NCBI GenBank assembly: GCA_002478865.1
Contig: DLJZ01000013.1
Coordinates: 1 to 64,000 of the forward strand
Source of the DNA: Hungatella sp. UBA7603
GTDB taxonomy: Bacteria; Bacillota; Clostridia; Lachnospirales; Lachnospiraceae
Length of the DNA stretch: 64,000 bases
Direction of reading: 5' to 3'
Shown: positions 45,660 to 54,949 of the stretch, piece after piece
Layout of the letters: each line of letters opens with the position of its first letter
Position numbering within the stretch: the first letter of the stretch is position 1
Program-made: the position numbers and the translations under genes
The notes under the pieces: generated by a model
What the model saw: the letters and a program-made list of their open reading frames with translations, nothing else
Told to the model about the DNA's origin: nothing
The model's database searches: none

Positions 45660-48038
45660 TTAGACCTGTCTTATAATATCCCACATACAGACGTTGTGGG
45701 CAAGAATGGAGGTCTCTACCTCCAGATAATCCTCTGCATAAGAGTAAATATTTCGTTCTTCCGGAATGCAGGCTTTTAAAAGATAATTTAACTGAGAGGC
45801 TGAGGGTAGCTTAATATCCATGAGATATTCTGTTTCACTTATGTTGCTTCTGACAAAACCGCCGATCCAGATATCCAAAATGCTGCCATGAGACCGGTCT
45901 AATAGAAACCTTGAAATACGGTATTTGCCTGGAGTGATTCCGTGTAGAAGAAAACGGAAATTAACGGCAGGAACCTCCTCAAATAGCTTATAAACATTGG
46001 AGAACGAGGAATATTTCCCGTTTTCATAGAGGCAGGAAGACCGGGGGTGAGCGTAATTAAAACACATAATCTGATAATGGTCTGGGCCTTTCCTGGTAAT
46101 GCAGAAGTTTTCTCCTCGTTTAATAATTTCAGTACCCAGCCGTTCCAGCATTTGAAACGCATAAAAGGCAGGCATTGCTATGCTATCTTTGTTAATAAGC
46201 CCGGAGCCCCAGAAATAAAAGGCTTTTTGTTTCATAGGACTTGATTGTGTTGATGTATCACTAAACAGCCAATAACCCATTAGATCACTAACGGAATTTA
46301 GATCCAGACATGTCTTACAGATATAAGCTGACTGATAACAAGAATACTGTATCGGCAGTTCGGTTAGTGAGATAGAATTCCATTCCGTGATATAAAACGG
46401 CGTGCGTTTATCATATTTGTGAATCAATTTCTTGATTTTCTGGGCCAAATTCAGTGGGAGATTCTGATCCATGCTGACAATTGCTTTTGAAGACTCGGGT
46501 TGCTTCATCAGGGAAAGATGAACAGAGATAAAGGAGGGTTTCCTGTCTGCTTTATATAGAAGTCTCAGGATCTCATCAAGATCTTTTAAACTTTCCCTGG
46601 AATCAAAGCCAGGCCCACCTAGAGAAGCACCAGGAAGATAGGACTGGATCATCTCCTGAATCAGCTTGAAATCATTGGCATATTGGCTTGGTGACTCCCT
46701 TGGTAATTTCCATAATTCAAACGTCCACTGTGAGGTCCATTCCTTTGGGTAGCTTTGAGCGCTAAAGACCAAAAAAGCTTGGAGTAATTCAAAGAAACGG
46801 TTGTTTTTTAAGGAAGATAAGGAATCCTGTAAGGTCCCACCTGGCTCATAGAATGCATGACTGAGCCGTGTAAGGTCGATGAAAGGAATGAGATCGTGGT
46901 CCAGCATAAAATGCATGATGTCATCAAGATCAAGGAAATAATAATTATAATCCGGTAACACCCTTGGAATAAAGGAGGAGCTTAAGATTCCCTGAATGCG
47001 AAGGTAACGAAAGCCAAGGGACTTTCTGGACTCCAATAAAAGCCTTCTGTAATTTTCAGATAGCAGGTTTTTAGCTGAGCTGACATTAAGTAACGTGGAG
47101 TAATTGCTCCTTATACCTTCGGTCTCGTTGATAATTACATCCACCTGATTGCTGTAAAGATAGCTGTTCTCAGAGATCTGGATCGCGTTGCTATATTGAT
47201 CCAGTTGCTTGTATTCCTCTGCAAGCATATGTACGTTCTTATTTTTTCTAAATTGGCTGGGAGTCATTTGATAGCTTGCCCGAAATGCCTTGCCAAATGA
47301 CGTTACATCGGAAAAACCGTTGCGGATCGCGATTTCTGTAATTGGTTCATCGGTATAAGAGACATCCCGATATGCATGAAACAACCGTTTCTCCATCAGG
47401 TAAGTTTTAAAGTTCTGGTGCAAGAACTTGTGAAAGAACTTTGACAAATACTGTGGTGTTAAATAAAGGGCCTCTGAGAGAGCAGTAAGAGTTAAGGGTT
47501 CGTTATAATGGTGATCAATATAATCAATGATTTTGTTGATACGTACCCCATGCTTTTCCGTAATGTTTTCATACAGAACAGGTTTAAAATAATTCTCTCT
47601 TTTTAAATGATCCATAAGCTCGAACAAGAGACTTAAGATGCTTAAATGATTTTCGGCTGGTCCTTCCAGATATCTTGTTCCAATGTTGATTAAAATTTCT
47701 TTTAATGCAGTATAGTTGTTGCCAGGCTCCAGCACAGAGTCGCAGATCAATGTTCCGTAACTTCCAAGACATTGTTCTATAAAGTATGGGTGAATTCCCA
47801 GGTGGAAGATACTGCAGTTTTCTTTGGGAGTCAACATGCCCTTATTCATAGGATTGACCAGACAGATATCACTGATAAGATACTGGGCTTCGTGTTCCTG
47901 GTAGCTAATCGTAAGCTTACCGGATACCACATAAATAAAATCATAAGATTCATGTTGAAAGGTAAATGGTTCCTTTGTTTCCATGCTGCGAAAGAATATA
48001 ATTGGAAGATTAGTAGGAAGATTTTGGTACCAATTCAT
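45660..48038 (-). CDS. AraC regulator fused to a degenerate GH39 domain (second of tandem pair)
   Basis: From the ATG at 48038 (after AAGGAGGCCGTCAG) the protein has about 792 residues: an N-terminal cupin (about 1-120), an AraC helix-turn-helix pair (about 155-260, ending MTPSQFRKNKN) and a GH39 beta-xylosidase-like domain to the end. In the GH39 part the acid/base motif FExWNEP reads FELWKLP, so the catalytic Glu is Leu445. The nucleophile-type Glu552 (ITEWNS) remains. It is therefore likely a sugar- or glycoside-sensing domain rather than an enzyme. It overlaps the end of the upstream paralogue by 29 bases. Confidence 0.85.
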   Translation of the reverse strand: MNWYQNLPTNLPIIFFRSMETKEPFTFQHESYDFIYVVSGKLTISYQEHEAQYLISDICLVNPMNKGMLTPKENCSIFHLGIHPYFIEQCLGSYGTLICDSVLEPGNNYTALKEILINIGTRYLEGPAENHLSILSLLFELMDHLKRENYFKPVLYENITEKHGVRINKIIDYIDHHYNEPLTLTALSEALYLTPQYLSKFFHKFLHQNFKTYLMEKRLFHAYRDVSYTDEPITEIAIRNGFSDVTSFGKAFRASYQMTPSQFRKNKNVHMLAEEYKQLDQYSNAIQISENSYLYSNQVDVIINETEGIRSNYSTLLNVSSAKNLLSENYRRLLLESRKSLGFRYLRIQGILSSSFIPRVLPDYNYYFLDLDDIMHFMLDHDLIPFIDLTRLSHAFYEPGGTLQDSLSSLKNNRFFELLQAFLVFSAQSYPKEWTSQWTFELWKLPRESPSQYANDFKLIQEMIQSYLPGASLGGPGFDSRESLKDLDEILRLLYKADRKPSFISVHLSLMKQPESSKAIVSMDQNLPLNLAQKIKKLIHKYDKRTPFYITEWNSISLTELPIQYSCYQSAYICKTCLDLNSVSDLMGYWLFSDTSTQSSPMKQKAFYFWGSGLINKDSIAMPAFYAFQMLERLGTEIIKRGENFCITRKGPDHYQIMCFNYAHPRSSCLYENGKYSSFSNVYKLFEEVPAVNFRFLLHGITPGKYRISRFLLDRSHGSILDIWIGGFVRSNISETEYLMDIKLPSASQLNYLLKACIPEERNIYSYAEDYLEVETSILAHNVCMWDIIRQV

Positions 48039-50454
48039 CTGACGGCCTCCTTCGAATGGATGCAGGTGCGGTGTGAAGGTCAATGGTGACAAGTTTAACT
48101 TCCCGGCGTCTGAGACTGATCTGATATCTCAGTTGTCCGCTGTGGTCAACCTCCAAAGTCGTTAACTTAGGCAGCATGGAGGAATTTTGCTTTAAGACGG
48201 ATATATTTTCTGGGCGCGATACTGTGATAAGATTCATTTGCTTCCAGAGAAATAAAAGATTACTACGGCTGTCAGATATTACATATTCCTTCACCAGATA
48301 GGTGCCCTTAGTGGCATCATTAACCCTGATTTCCCAGTAATCCGGGTTCGTTGAAATAAAAAAAACTCCATCTGTCTCAAAGTCTTCGATCTGAATATTT
48401 CTGCCAGTAAAGGCAGGATTAATATGCTCGTAGTGAAAAAACAAAAAACGGAAGCTGGAATTAGAGTCTGCTGTAATTAAAAAATTCTTATGGGCATATA
48501 ACAAATTTTTCCCAAGCATGGAAAACATGTGGTAGGTATGGTAAGAGGGCTTTGGGATACCGCTATCCGTAAAGAGTCCCCACCCTCCAAACAGCATGTC
48601 CATGGAATCGGAATGGCGAAGGGGGACATCAAAGAGCATGTAATAACCCAAGGCTTCAATATCAAGTCCGTATGACTGGGATAAGTTCTTTGCAAGAAAT
48701 TCCGATTGAAAACTGGAATCATTGAGCAGGTTGCGGGAGGAAATATTGGAGTTAAATTCAGTAATCCAAAGGCCATGATTTGCAATTAAGCTCTTTGTTA
48801 TTTCGCTAATTTCTTTGATTCTTTTTATGGCAAGATCCTCATCTGAGGAGATGGAGGCATCTGCGCCGTCACTAGTGGTAGGATAGATGTAAGCTGTTAA
48901 AAAATCAGGTGCAGCTTGTGCCGCTTTCATCATTTCGTATATTTTGGTGAGAAGCTGTGGATTGTTCCATTGGTTAAAGCCTGGCCCCCCCACCTGGCAT
49001 TCTGGAGCATAGGTCTTAATTATCTCTTTAAGCCGTTTGAAATAACGGATATATTTTGACAAAGGAAAAATCTCAGACAGCTCGATAAAGTCATAAATGG
49101 TATAACTGATTTCAAAGCGCCAGGAATTGACAGATTCCTGCCCATAGCGGTTGATACAGGCCCGCAAAAAGTCGGGAAGAATCTCCAGAAGCTGATCAAA
49201 ATAAGAAACTGTGCTGCCGACTAAGTTTTTTGCTATATTCTCCTTGGCAGAAAGATGGATGCGAAAGAGTTTATTACTGAGTTCAAGAAAGGGAAGCATC
49301 CGGTTTTCTATCATAATATCTAAAATCTGAAAGATCTGATTGTAATCATAAATGGATCTACCGCTAATGGAATATTGGGAGACAAGATCAAAAAGTCTAC
49401 AGATTCTTCCGTATGAAAATCCTATTTCTCTCTGTGTCTCTTTTAGCTGATCAAATATTTTAACATTAGAAAAATCCTGTGCGTATCCCAAATTAATGAG
49501 GCGGTTCCAAAAGCCTGGTACCTCCCTACTTTTTAAGACTGTTGTCTCTATGACCTCATAAACACGGACCGGCTTTTCCAGTGGTGGGGTCTGCCCGCTT
49601 TTTATCTGCCTGAAAGAAAGGAGACTGCATTCAGGGGAAAGCGGTTTCATAAAAGAAGAGGAAGATGACCCGAAGATCACAGGCTTTTTAATTCCTTCCA
49701 GGTTAAAATATTCGTTAAGAGCGTCCGGGCTCGTCAACCCTACCTTTTCGCATATCTCATGTAACTCCAGATCCGTATATCTATAGTAGAGCGCTCCCTG
49801 TCTGCACTGCACCCCTTTTAAGTGATTCTGAAAGGTCTGATTAAAATACTTCTGAAATAGGCTGGACAGATATTGAGGTGTAATAGAAAAGAAAGCTGCT
49901 GTTTTGGACAGGCCAGGATTCTCCTTATAATTTTCCTCTAAATAAGAAGTAACCCGTTCCACTAAAAGCTCTTGTTTGGAGCACTCTTTTTGTCTGGAGA
50001 CGTCAGGTAAGCCAGGTACTAAAGAGGAGTCTCTGGCGAGAAGATCAAGAAGCTGTAAGGTCAGGGCTGATAACCGGTATTGATTTAAGGTCTGGCCACT
50101 TAAATATACTTTTGCATAATCCAAAAGAATGGGATGTATTTGTTCAAAGCTTGAAAGGAACTTGGCAGAGCTTGATAACATGGATTCTTGAAACATTGTA
50201 TCCAGTATACATTCTGGGCGGAGAGAGACCTTTAGAAACAGGCATTCGTCATCAGACGTTACGTTGATTAAATTCCCAGGTCCAAGTATCAAGCAGTCTT
50301 TAGGGCCACAACAGATAGAAGGCTCTTTCATTGTCATGGAACCCCGAAGGATGGTAATAAGGTCCAGTCCATGTACTGGAAGTGTTTCTGTTTTGTTTAG
50401 GAGATAAAGATTGGCTGATTGAATAAAAGATTGAATTTCAAATATTGGATTCAT
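48010..50454 (-). CDS. AraC regulator fused to a degenerate GH39 domain (first of tandem pair)
   Basis: The 814-residue protein has the same layout as its neighbour: cupin, AraC DNA-binding domain (about 170-275), GH39-like domain (about 300-814). Here the acid/base segment reads FEISYTI, with Thr452 where Glu is expected; the Glu566 position (ITEFNS) is kept. GGAGGGGTC precedes the ATG on the minus strand. It is divergent from the GPH transporter and C-glycoside genes, which it probably activates when the glycoside binds. The pair looks like an old duplication, since the two differ widely in sequence. Confidence 0.85.
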   Translation of the reverse strand: MNPIFEIQSFIQSANLYLLNKTETLPVHGLDLITILRGSMTMKEPSICCGPKDCLILGPGNLINVTSDDECLFLKVSLRPECILDTMFQESMLSSSAKFLSSFEQIHPILLDYAKVYLSGQTLNQYRLSALTLQLLDLLARDSSLVPGLPDVSRQKECSKQELLVERVTSYLEENYKENPGLSKTAAFFSITPQYLSSLFQKYFNQTFQNHLKGVQCRQGALYYRYTDLELHEICEKVGLTSPDALNEYFNLEGIKKPVIFGSSSSSFMKPLSPECSLLSFRQIKSGQTPPLEKPVRVYEVIETTVLKSREVPGFWNRLINLGYAQDFSNVKIFDQLKETQREIGFSYGRICRLFDLVSQYSISGRSIYDYNQIFQILDIMIENRMLPFLELSNKLFRIHLSAKENIAKNLVGSTVSYFDQLLEILPDFLRACINRYGQESVNSWRFEISYTIYDFIELSEIFPLSKYIRYFKRLKEIIKTYAPECQVGGPGFNQWNNPQLLTKIYEMMKAAQAAPDFLTAYIYPTTSDGADASISSDEDLAIKRIKEISEITKSLIANHGLWITEFNSNISSRNLLNDSSFQSEFLAKNLSQSYGLDIEALGYYMLFDVPLRHSDSMDMLFGGWGLFTDSGIPKPSYHTYHMFSMLGKNLLYAHKNFLITADSNSSFRFLFFHYEHINPAFTGRNIQIEDFETDGVFFISTNPDYWEIRVNDATKGTYLVKEYVISDSRSNLLFLWKQMNLITVSRPENISVLKQNSSMLPKLTTLEVDHSGQLRYQISLRRREVKLVTIDLHTAPASIRRRPSDELVPKSSY

Positions 50455-50625
50455 GACCCCTCCATAGATTCCATTTTTTTCATTGTATCACATATATTAA
50501 CTAATTTCGATATTCTTTAATTTTATTGTATTCGTTTGCTGGAACGAAAAGATAAAAGGTTAAATAAAGACGGAAATAAAGAGAATAAAGCTGAATGTAG
50601 AAACGTGAGGAATGGTCCATTTTGC

Positions 50626-50678
50626 TATAATTAGAGCAAGAAATCATAAGGGTACAGCTGGATTTCATATGCGCGCAT
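50626..50678 (+). promoter_or_regulatory. Promoter region of the GPH transporter / C-glycoside unit
   Basis: TATAAT at 50626-50631 has no recognisable -35 box at 16-18 bases, as expected for an AraC-activated promoter. ATGCGCGCAT at 50669-50678 is a perfect 10-bp palindrome in the leader. The ribosome site ATAGGAGA lies before the ATG at 50707. Confidence 0.5.
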
Positions 50679-50706
50679 GACACAAAAAATGAATAGGAGA
50701 ATAAAA

Positions 50707-52074
50707 ATGGGGACTAAAAGCAGTAAGATAGGACCGATGGAATACGTTACCTATGGCATGGGGAATTTTGCTTCTCAGCTTTCCTGGACCATGGTAACCA
50801 CATACCTGGCAGTATTTTACACAGATGTTTTTGGATTAAGCGCCGGTTCCGTTGCGGTTCTTTTTCTTATAGCAAAGGTTTGGAGTGGGGTAAGTGATCC
50901 TTTGATGGGCGCATTGATGGAACGTACCCATACCAGATTCGGGCGGTTTCGGCCTTATATTGTCATTGGAGCTCCTCTGCTGGTTCTGTTTACCGTATTA
51001 ACCTTTACAGTACCGGGGTTTGGGAGTAAAGGAAAACTTATTTACGCGTATATTACATACATCGGTCTTGGCATGTCTTATACCATCTCCAATGTACCTT
51101 ATCTGGCACTACCGGCGGTTATGACAACAGACAGCAAGAAGATCAACCGCTTAAATACGGCTCAGATGATGGGCATGGTATTTGGGATGATTTTGTTGAA
51201 TCTTGTAACCCTACCGTTAGTAAATCTCTTTGGCGGTGGCGATATGGGAGTTGGTTATCAGAGAACTGCCAGTGTATTTGCATTAATCGCCCTTCCTATC
51301 TTCTGGATGTGCGCATGGAAATGCAAGGAGACGGTACAAGTACATAAAGAAGATCAGGTTTCTCTGAAAGAATCAGCAAAGCTTATTGTACAGAACAAAA
51401 ATCTAATGATGGTTGTTTTATATACCGTTTTAAATATGGCAGGTATGCTTGGCCGTATTGGAGTGGCTGTTTATTTCTATTTATATGTGGTGAAAAACTT
51501 TACTTTCATCACCATCTTTATGATGATGCAGATGCTGGTAGGCGCACTCATTATGCCATTTTCTCCTAAGGTTATGGAACACTTTGGGAAAAAGAAAACC
51601 ATTTATTTTTCTGGCCTCGTCCAGGCATTAGGTCTGATTATGATGGTATTTGGTCCCTATATGAATATACCTTATCTGTTCTTATGTCACATCGTATATG
51701 GTCTTGGATATATTGCAGGGCCCTGCGGATCATGCATGATTGTTGACGCAGTTGATGATGGAGATTTAAAAACAGGGGTAAGAACCGATGGTACCGCATT
51801 TTCCTTAAATGGCTTAGGTGGTTTAATCGGTACGGCTCTTGGAGGTGCTCTTGGAATTGCAATTATAGGCTGGTATGGGTATGTAGCTGGGCAAGAAATT
51901 ACGGAGCAAGTGAAAACAGGTATTATCATTGCAACCAACGTAATGCCTGCAATCATTTTTGTACTCTCCCTTATTCCTGTTGCTTGCTACAAGTTAAAAG
52001 AGAGCGATATGCCTGAAATCAGGGAGAAACTTCGTATTAGAAATGAGCAGAGAGATTTGGAACGAATGAAATAA
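50707..52074 (+). CDS. GPH-family (MelB/XynT type) glycoside:cation symporter
   Basis: The 455-residue protein has twelve membrane segments with the GPH signature (YGMGNFASQLSWTMVTTYL, SDPLMGALMERTHTRFGRFRPYI). The ATG at 50707 is chosen because AATAGGAGA lies eight bases upstream; the ATG at 50677 lacks a site. It should import a glycoside with Na+ or H+ for the C-glycoside enzymes that follow. A C-glucosyl flavone is a natural candidate. Confidence 0.88.
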   Translation: MGTKSSKIGPMEYVTYGMGNFASQLSWTMVTTYLAVFYTDVFGLSAGSVAVLFLIAKVWSGVSDPLMGALMERTHTRFGRFRPYIVIGAPLLVLFTVLTFTVPGFGSKGKLIYAYITYIGLGMSYTISNVPYLALPAVMTTDSKKINRLNTAQMMGMVFGMILLNLVTLPLVNLFGGGDMGVGYQRTASVFALIALPIFWMCAWKCKETVQVHKEDQVSLKESAKLIVQNKNLMMVVLYTVLNMAGMLGRIGVAVYFYLYVVKNFTFITIFMMMQMLVGALIMPFSPKVMEHFGKKKTIYFSGLVQALGLIMMVFGPYMNIPYLFLCHIVYGLGYIAGPCGSCMIVDAVDDGDLKTGVRTDGTAFSLNGLGGLIGTALGGALGIAIIGWYGYVAGQEITEQVKTGIIIATNVMPAIIFVLSLIPVACYKLKESDMPEIREKLRIRNEQRDLERMK

Positions 52075-52098
52075 GAGTTTGGAAAGGAAAAAACAAAT

Positions 52099-53202
52099 AT
52101 GAAAAAATTAAGAATTGGTATCGTCGGCTGCGGCGGTATTGCAAATCAAAAGCATATGCCGTCATTAAAAGCAAATGGAGAACTGAACGAAATCGTTGCT
52201 TTCTGCGACATTGTGGAAGAGAGGGTTGTAAAAGCCGCCGGGGAATACGGTTCAGCAGGTGCAAAGGTGTATACCAATTATAATGACCTGGTAAATGATC
52301 CTGATGTAGATGTGGTTCATGTCTGTACCCCCAATGTGGCTCATTGTCCCATAACAGTTGCGGCTTTTGCAGCCGGAAAGCATGTGATGTGTGAAAAGCC
52401 AATGGCACATAACACGGAAGATGCAGTAAAAATGTTGGATGCGTGGAAGAAGTCAGGGAAAAAGTTCACCGTTGGCTATCAGAACCGTCTGCGGGAAGAT
52501 ACTCAGACCCTTCATGCCTCCTGTGCAGCCAATGAATTGGGAGAAATCTATTTTGCAAAGGCCCATGCATTAAGAAGAAGAGCAGTACCGACCTGGGGAG
52601 TTTTCCCGGATAAGTCACTTCAGGGTGGAGGCCCTCTGATTGATATTGGAACTCATGCCCTTGATATTACACTTTGGATGATGAATAACTATGAGCCTTT
52701 ATCTGTTTCTGGCCAGGTATATTATAAGCTGGGCCGTCAGGCTGATGGACCGGAAGGCAATGTATTTGGTCCATGGGATCCAGAAACCTTTGAGGTAGAA
52801 GATTCTGCATTTGGTCTTGTAAAGATGAAAAATGGAGCAACCATTTATCTGGAGGCGTCCTGGGCACTGAATGTTCTAAAATCCATGGAGGCATCTACCA
52901 CACTTTGCGGTACAAAAGCGGGAGCTGAGATCCATCATGGCGGCAGTTATCCAAAAGATGAACTAATCTACAATACCGTGGAGCACAACACACTCATGGA
53001 GAAAACCATATCTCCTGCTGGAGTGGTGGATTTCTTTGAAGGTGGTGCCTCCGCAGAAGGCGTCAGAGAGCAGAAGCAGTGGCTTTTGGCAATCTTAAAT
53101 AATGAGGACCCTCTTGTGAAACCAGAGCAGGCGTTTGTAGTCACTCAAATTTTGGAGGGCATCTATCAATCTGCTGAAACCGGGAAAGAAGTTTTTTTCT
53201 AA
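52099..53202 (+). CDS. Gfo/Idh/MocA dehydrogenase, probable 3-oxidation step of C-glycoside cleavage
   Basis: The 367-residue protein has an N-terminal Rossmann fold (GIVGCGGIANQKHMPSL), the EKPMAHN lysine motif and a DIGTHALDITLW segment typical of the family. It is immediately followed by the two C-glycoside deglycosidase subunits. In known systems (DgpA type) such an enzyme oxidises the C3 hydroxyl of the C-linked glucose to a 3-keto-glycoside, the true substrate for C-C cleavage. Starts after GGAAAGGAAAA. Confidence 0.83.
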   Translation: MKKLRIGIVGCGGIANQKHMPSLKANGELNEIVAFCDIVEERVVKAAGEYGSAGAKVYTNYNDLVNDPDVDVVHVCTPNVAHCPITVAAFAAGKHVMCEKPMAHNTEDAVKMLDAWKKSGKKFTVGYQNRLREDTQTLHASCAANELGEIYFAKAHALRRRAVPTWGVFPDKSLQGGGPLIDIGTHALDITLWMMNNYEPLSVSGQVYYKLGRQADGPEGNVFGPWDPETFEVEDSAFGLVKMKNGATIYLEASWALNVLKSMEASTTLCGTKAGAEIHHGGSYPKDELIYNTVEHNTLMEKTISPAGVVDFFEGGASAEGVREQKQWLLAILNNEDPLVKPEQAFVVTQILEGIYQSAETGKEVFF

Positions 53203-53230
53203 ACTAAATTAAAAAAGGAGCCAAATCATT

Positions 53231-53617
53231 ATGTTTCCAAAACAGATGTATCATCCTCTTGGCTTTCAAAACATAGAGGAAGAAGGTAGCGTTACAGGGT
53301 TTTGCTTTAAAATGAAGATACAGTACTATCGGGGTATTACCCTTTCGATTTTACGCAATATTGAAGTTAATGTAGATGGAGTAGAATATCCCAGGGAATC
53401 CATATTGTTTACGGTTAATGGGGAAACCTTTACTCAGGATGAGATGAAAACTGTAATCAGCAATCGCTGGCTGTTTGGCCAATATGGAACGGTTACAGTA
53501 ATGGCAGAGGGTGGTCTGGCCTATGGAAACCATCACATCAAATGTACCCAGACAATTGCACCTTCCTACATGCCGCATATTCTGGTTCATGCAGGTGAGT
53601 ATGATTTTGAACTTTGA
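53231..53617 (+). CDS. C-glycoside deglycosidase beta subunit (DUF6379 type)
   Basis: The 128-residue all-beta protein fits the small subunit of C-glycoside deglycosidases: FCFKMKIQYYRGITLSILRN, then VNGETFTQDEM and WLFGQYGTVTV, ending HAGEYDFEL. In the DfgA/B, CarB/C and DgpB/C enzymes this beta-sandwich subunit pairs with a TIM-barrel alpha subunit, encoded here 17 bases downstream. On its own the call would be tentative; the three-gene order (dehydrogenase, DUF6379, TIM barrel) makes it strong. AAAGGAGCC precedes the ATG. Confidence 0.82.
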   Translation: MFPKQMYHPLGFQNIEEEGSVTGFCFKMKIQYYRGITLSILRNIEVNVDGVEYPRESILFTVNGETFTQDEMKTVISNRWLFGQYGTVTVMAEGGLAYGNHHIKCTQTIAPSYMPHILVHAGEYDFEL

Positions 53618-53634
53618 CATAGGGAGGAAATGGG

Positions 53635-54687
53635 ATGGATAACAAAATAAAAAGAAGTGTGTCTCTATACAGCTACCAGCAGGAGTATTACGAAGGAAAA
53701 CTTGATCTGGAAGGCTGTATACGGGAAACTGCGAAAACAGGAGCTACAGGCATTGAACTTTTAGCAGAGCAAATGGTAGATGATTTTCCGGTGATTACAC
53801 CGGAGTTTAAAGAAACATGGTTTGGCTGGATGAAAAAGTATGGAACAGAACCAACCTGCTACGATGCTTTTTTGGAAAATCGAATCTATGACAACAGGGT
53901 CTGTACCTTACGAGAGCAGATTGCTATGATGAAGCGGGATATCGAAAATGCCAGCCAGTTGGGTTTTCAAACCTTAAGAACTCTGGTTTCCACTCCAATG
54001 GATGTGATTGAAGGCAGCATGCCATTTGCAGAAGAAAAGGATATTAAAATCTGTATAGAGGTACATTCTCCCTTCTCTCTTAGTTCCGGCTGGGCTGACG
54101 GCTATATGGAGATGGTACATAAGACCGGCACAAAGCATTTTGGTTTTATGCCCGATTTTGGAATCTTCTGCCGTAATATTCCGGATATACTCACCGCTCA
54201 GGCTGTTCGTAACGGCTGTCGGGAAGAAGCGATTAAAATTGTTGAGGATGCCTTCTTAAACCGCGTGAATAAAGGATTTACAAAGATTAAATACGATTTA
54301 AATTTGGGAAGGGCTCATGGAGCATATATGAAGGCCAATGGATATCCAAATCTAATGGAGGCATTGGAGAAGATTCATGCCACACCGGCAGAACTGGCCT
54401 ATGCAGGTTCCACGTTTGATTATACCTGGTGCGATCCCAAAGATATTATTGATAATATCCAGTATATCTATCATACACATGCCAAGTTTTATCATATGAA
54501 CGAGGCATGTGAAGAAACCTCCATCCCCATAAAGGAAGTGGTGGAAGCTTATAAAACAGCTGGGTATAGTGGTTATCTTTCTTCAGAATACGAAGGAAAC
54601 CGGATGCTAAATGATGCTCTGGAGGTTGACAGCATTGAACAGGTAAGGCGTCAGCAGGAGGCGCTTAGAAGAGCCATAGAGGAATAA
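53635..54687 (+). CDS. C-glycoside deglycosidase alpha subunit (TIM barrel)
   Basis: The 350-residue xylose-isomerase-like TIM barrel has candidate metal ligands Glu142 (CIEVHSP, with His144 as likely base), Asp174 (MPDFG), His280/His282 (YHTHAKF) and Glu318 (SSEYEG). In the characterised C-glycoside deglycosidases the alpha subunit holds Mn2+ and uses a His to eliminate the aglycone from the 3-keto sugar. Gene order with the DUF6379 subunit supports the same role: splitting a flavone or isoflavone C-glucoside into aglycone plus an anhydro-keto-sugar. Confidence 0.82.
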   Translation: MDNKIKRSVSLYSYQQEYYEGKLDLEGCIRETAKTGATGIELLAEQMVDDFPVITPEFKETWFGWMKKYGTEPTCYDAFLENRIYDNRVCTLREQIAMMKRDIENASQLGFQTLRTLVSTPMDVIEGSMPFAEEKDIKICIEVHSPFSLSSGWADGYMEMVHKTGTKHFGFMPDFGIFCRNIPDILTAQAVRNGCREEAIKIVEDAFLNRVNKGFTKIKYDLNLGRAHGAYMKANGYPNLMEALEKIHATPAELAYAGSTFDYTWCDPKDIIDNIQYIYHTHAKFYHMNEACEETSIPIKEVVEAYKTAGYSGYLSSEYEGNRMLNDALEVDSIEQVRRQQEALRRAIEE

Positions 54688-54695
54688 TATTAAAA

Positions 54696-54739
54696 TACCG
54701 GAGGAATCAAAGAGAGTTAGTGCTTTGGTTTCTCCGGTA
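54696..54739 (+). terminator. Hairpin after the C-glycoside deglycosidase genes
   Basis: A 17-base arm starting TACCGGAGGAA (54696-54712) pairs with one ending TTTCTCCGGTA (54723-54739), with two G-U pairs. The T-run is weak, so it may only attenuate read-through into the next genes. In the rest of this 262-base spacer a TATAAT at 54902-54907 lacks a -35 box. Confidence 0.6.
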
Positions 54740-54949
54740 CTGTTATCTTAAGGGTATAAATATATGGATAATATTAATGGATATAAGAAATATTTAATAT
54801 TTTCCTTATAATCGTATTTATTAAGGTGAAATAGATTAAAAATACCGGAATAAAAGCTGATATTATAGTGAAAATATCGAGAAACTATTTGAGATAAATT
54901 ATATAATTATACTTGTTAATTCGGATTGTTCTGAAAGGAAGTTATATAT

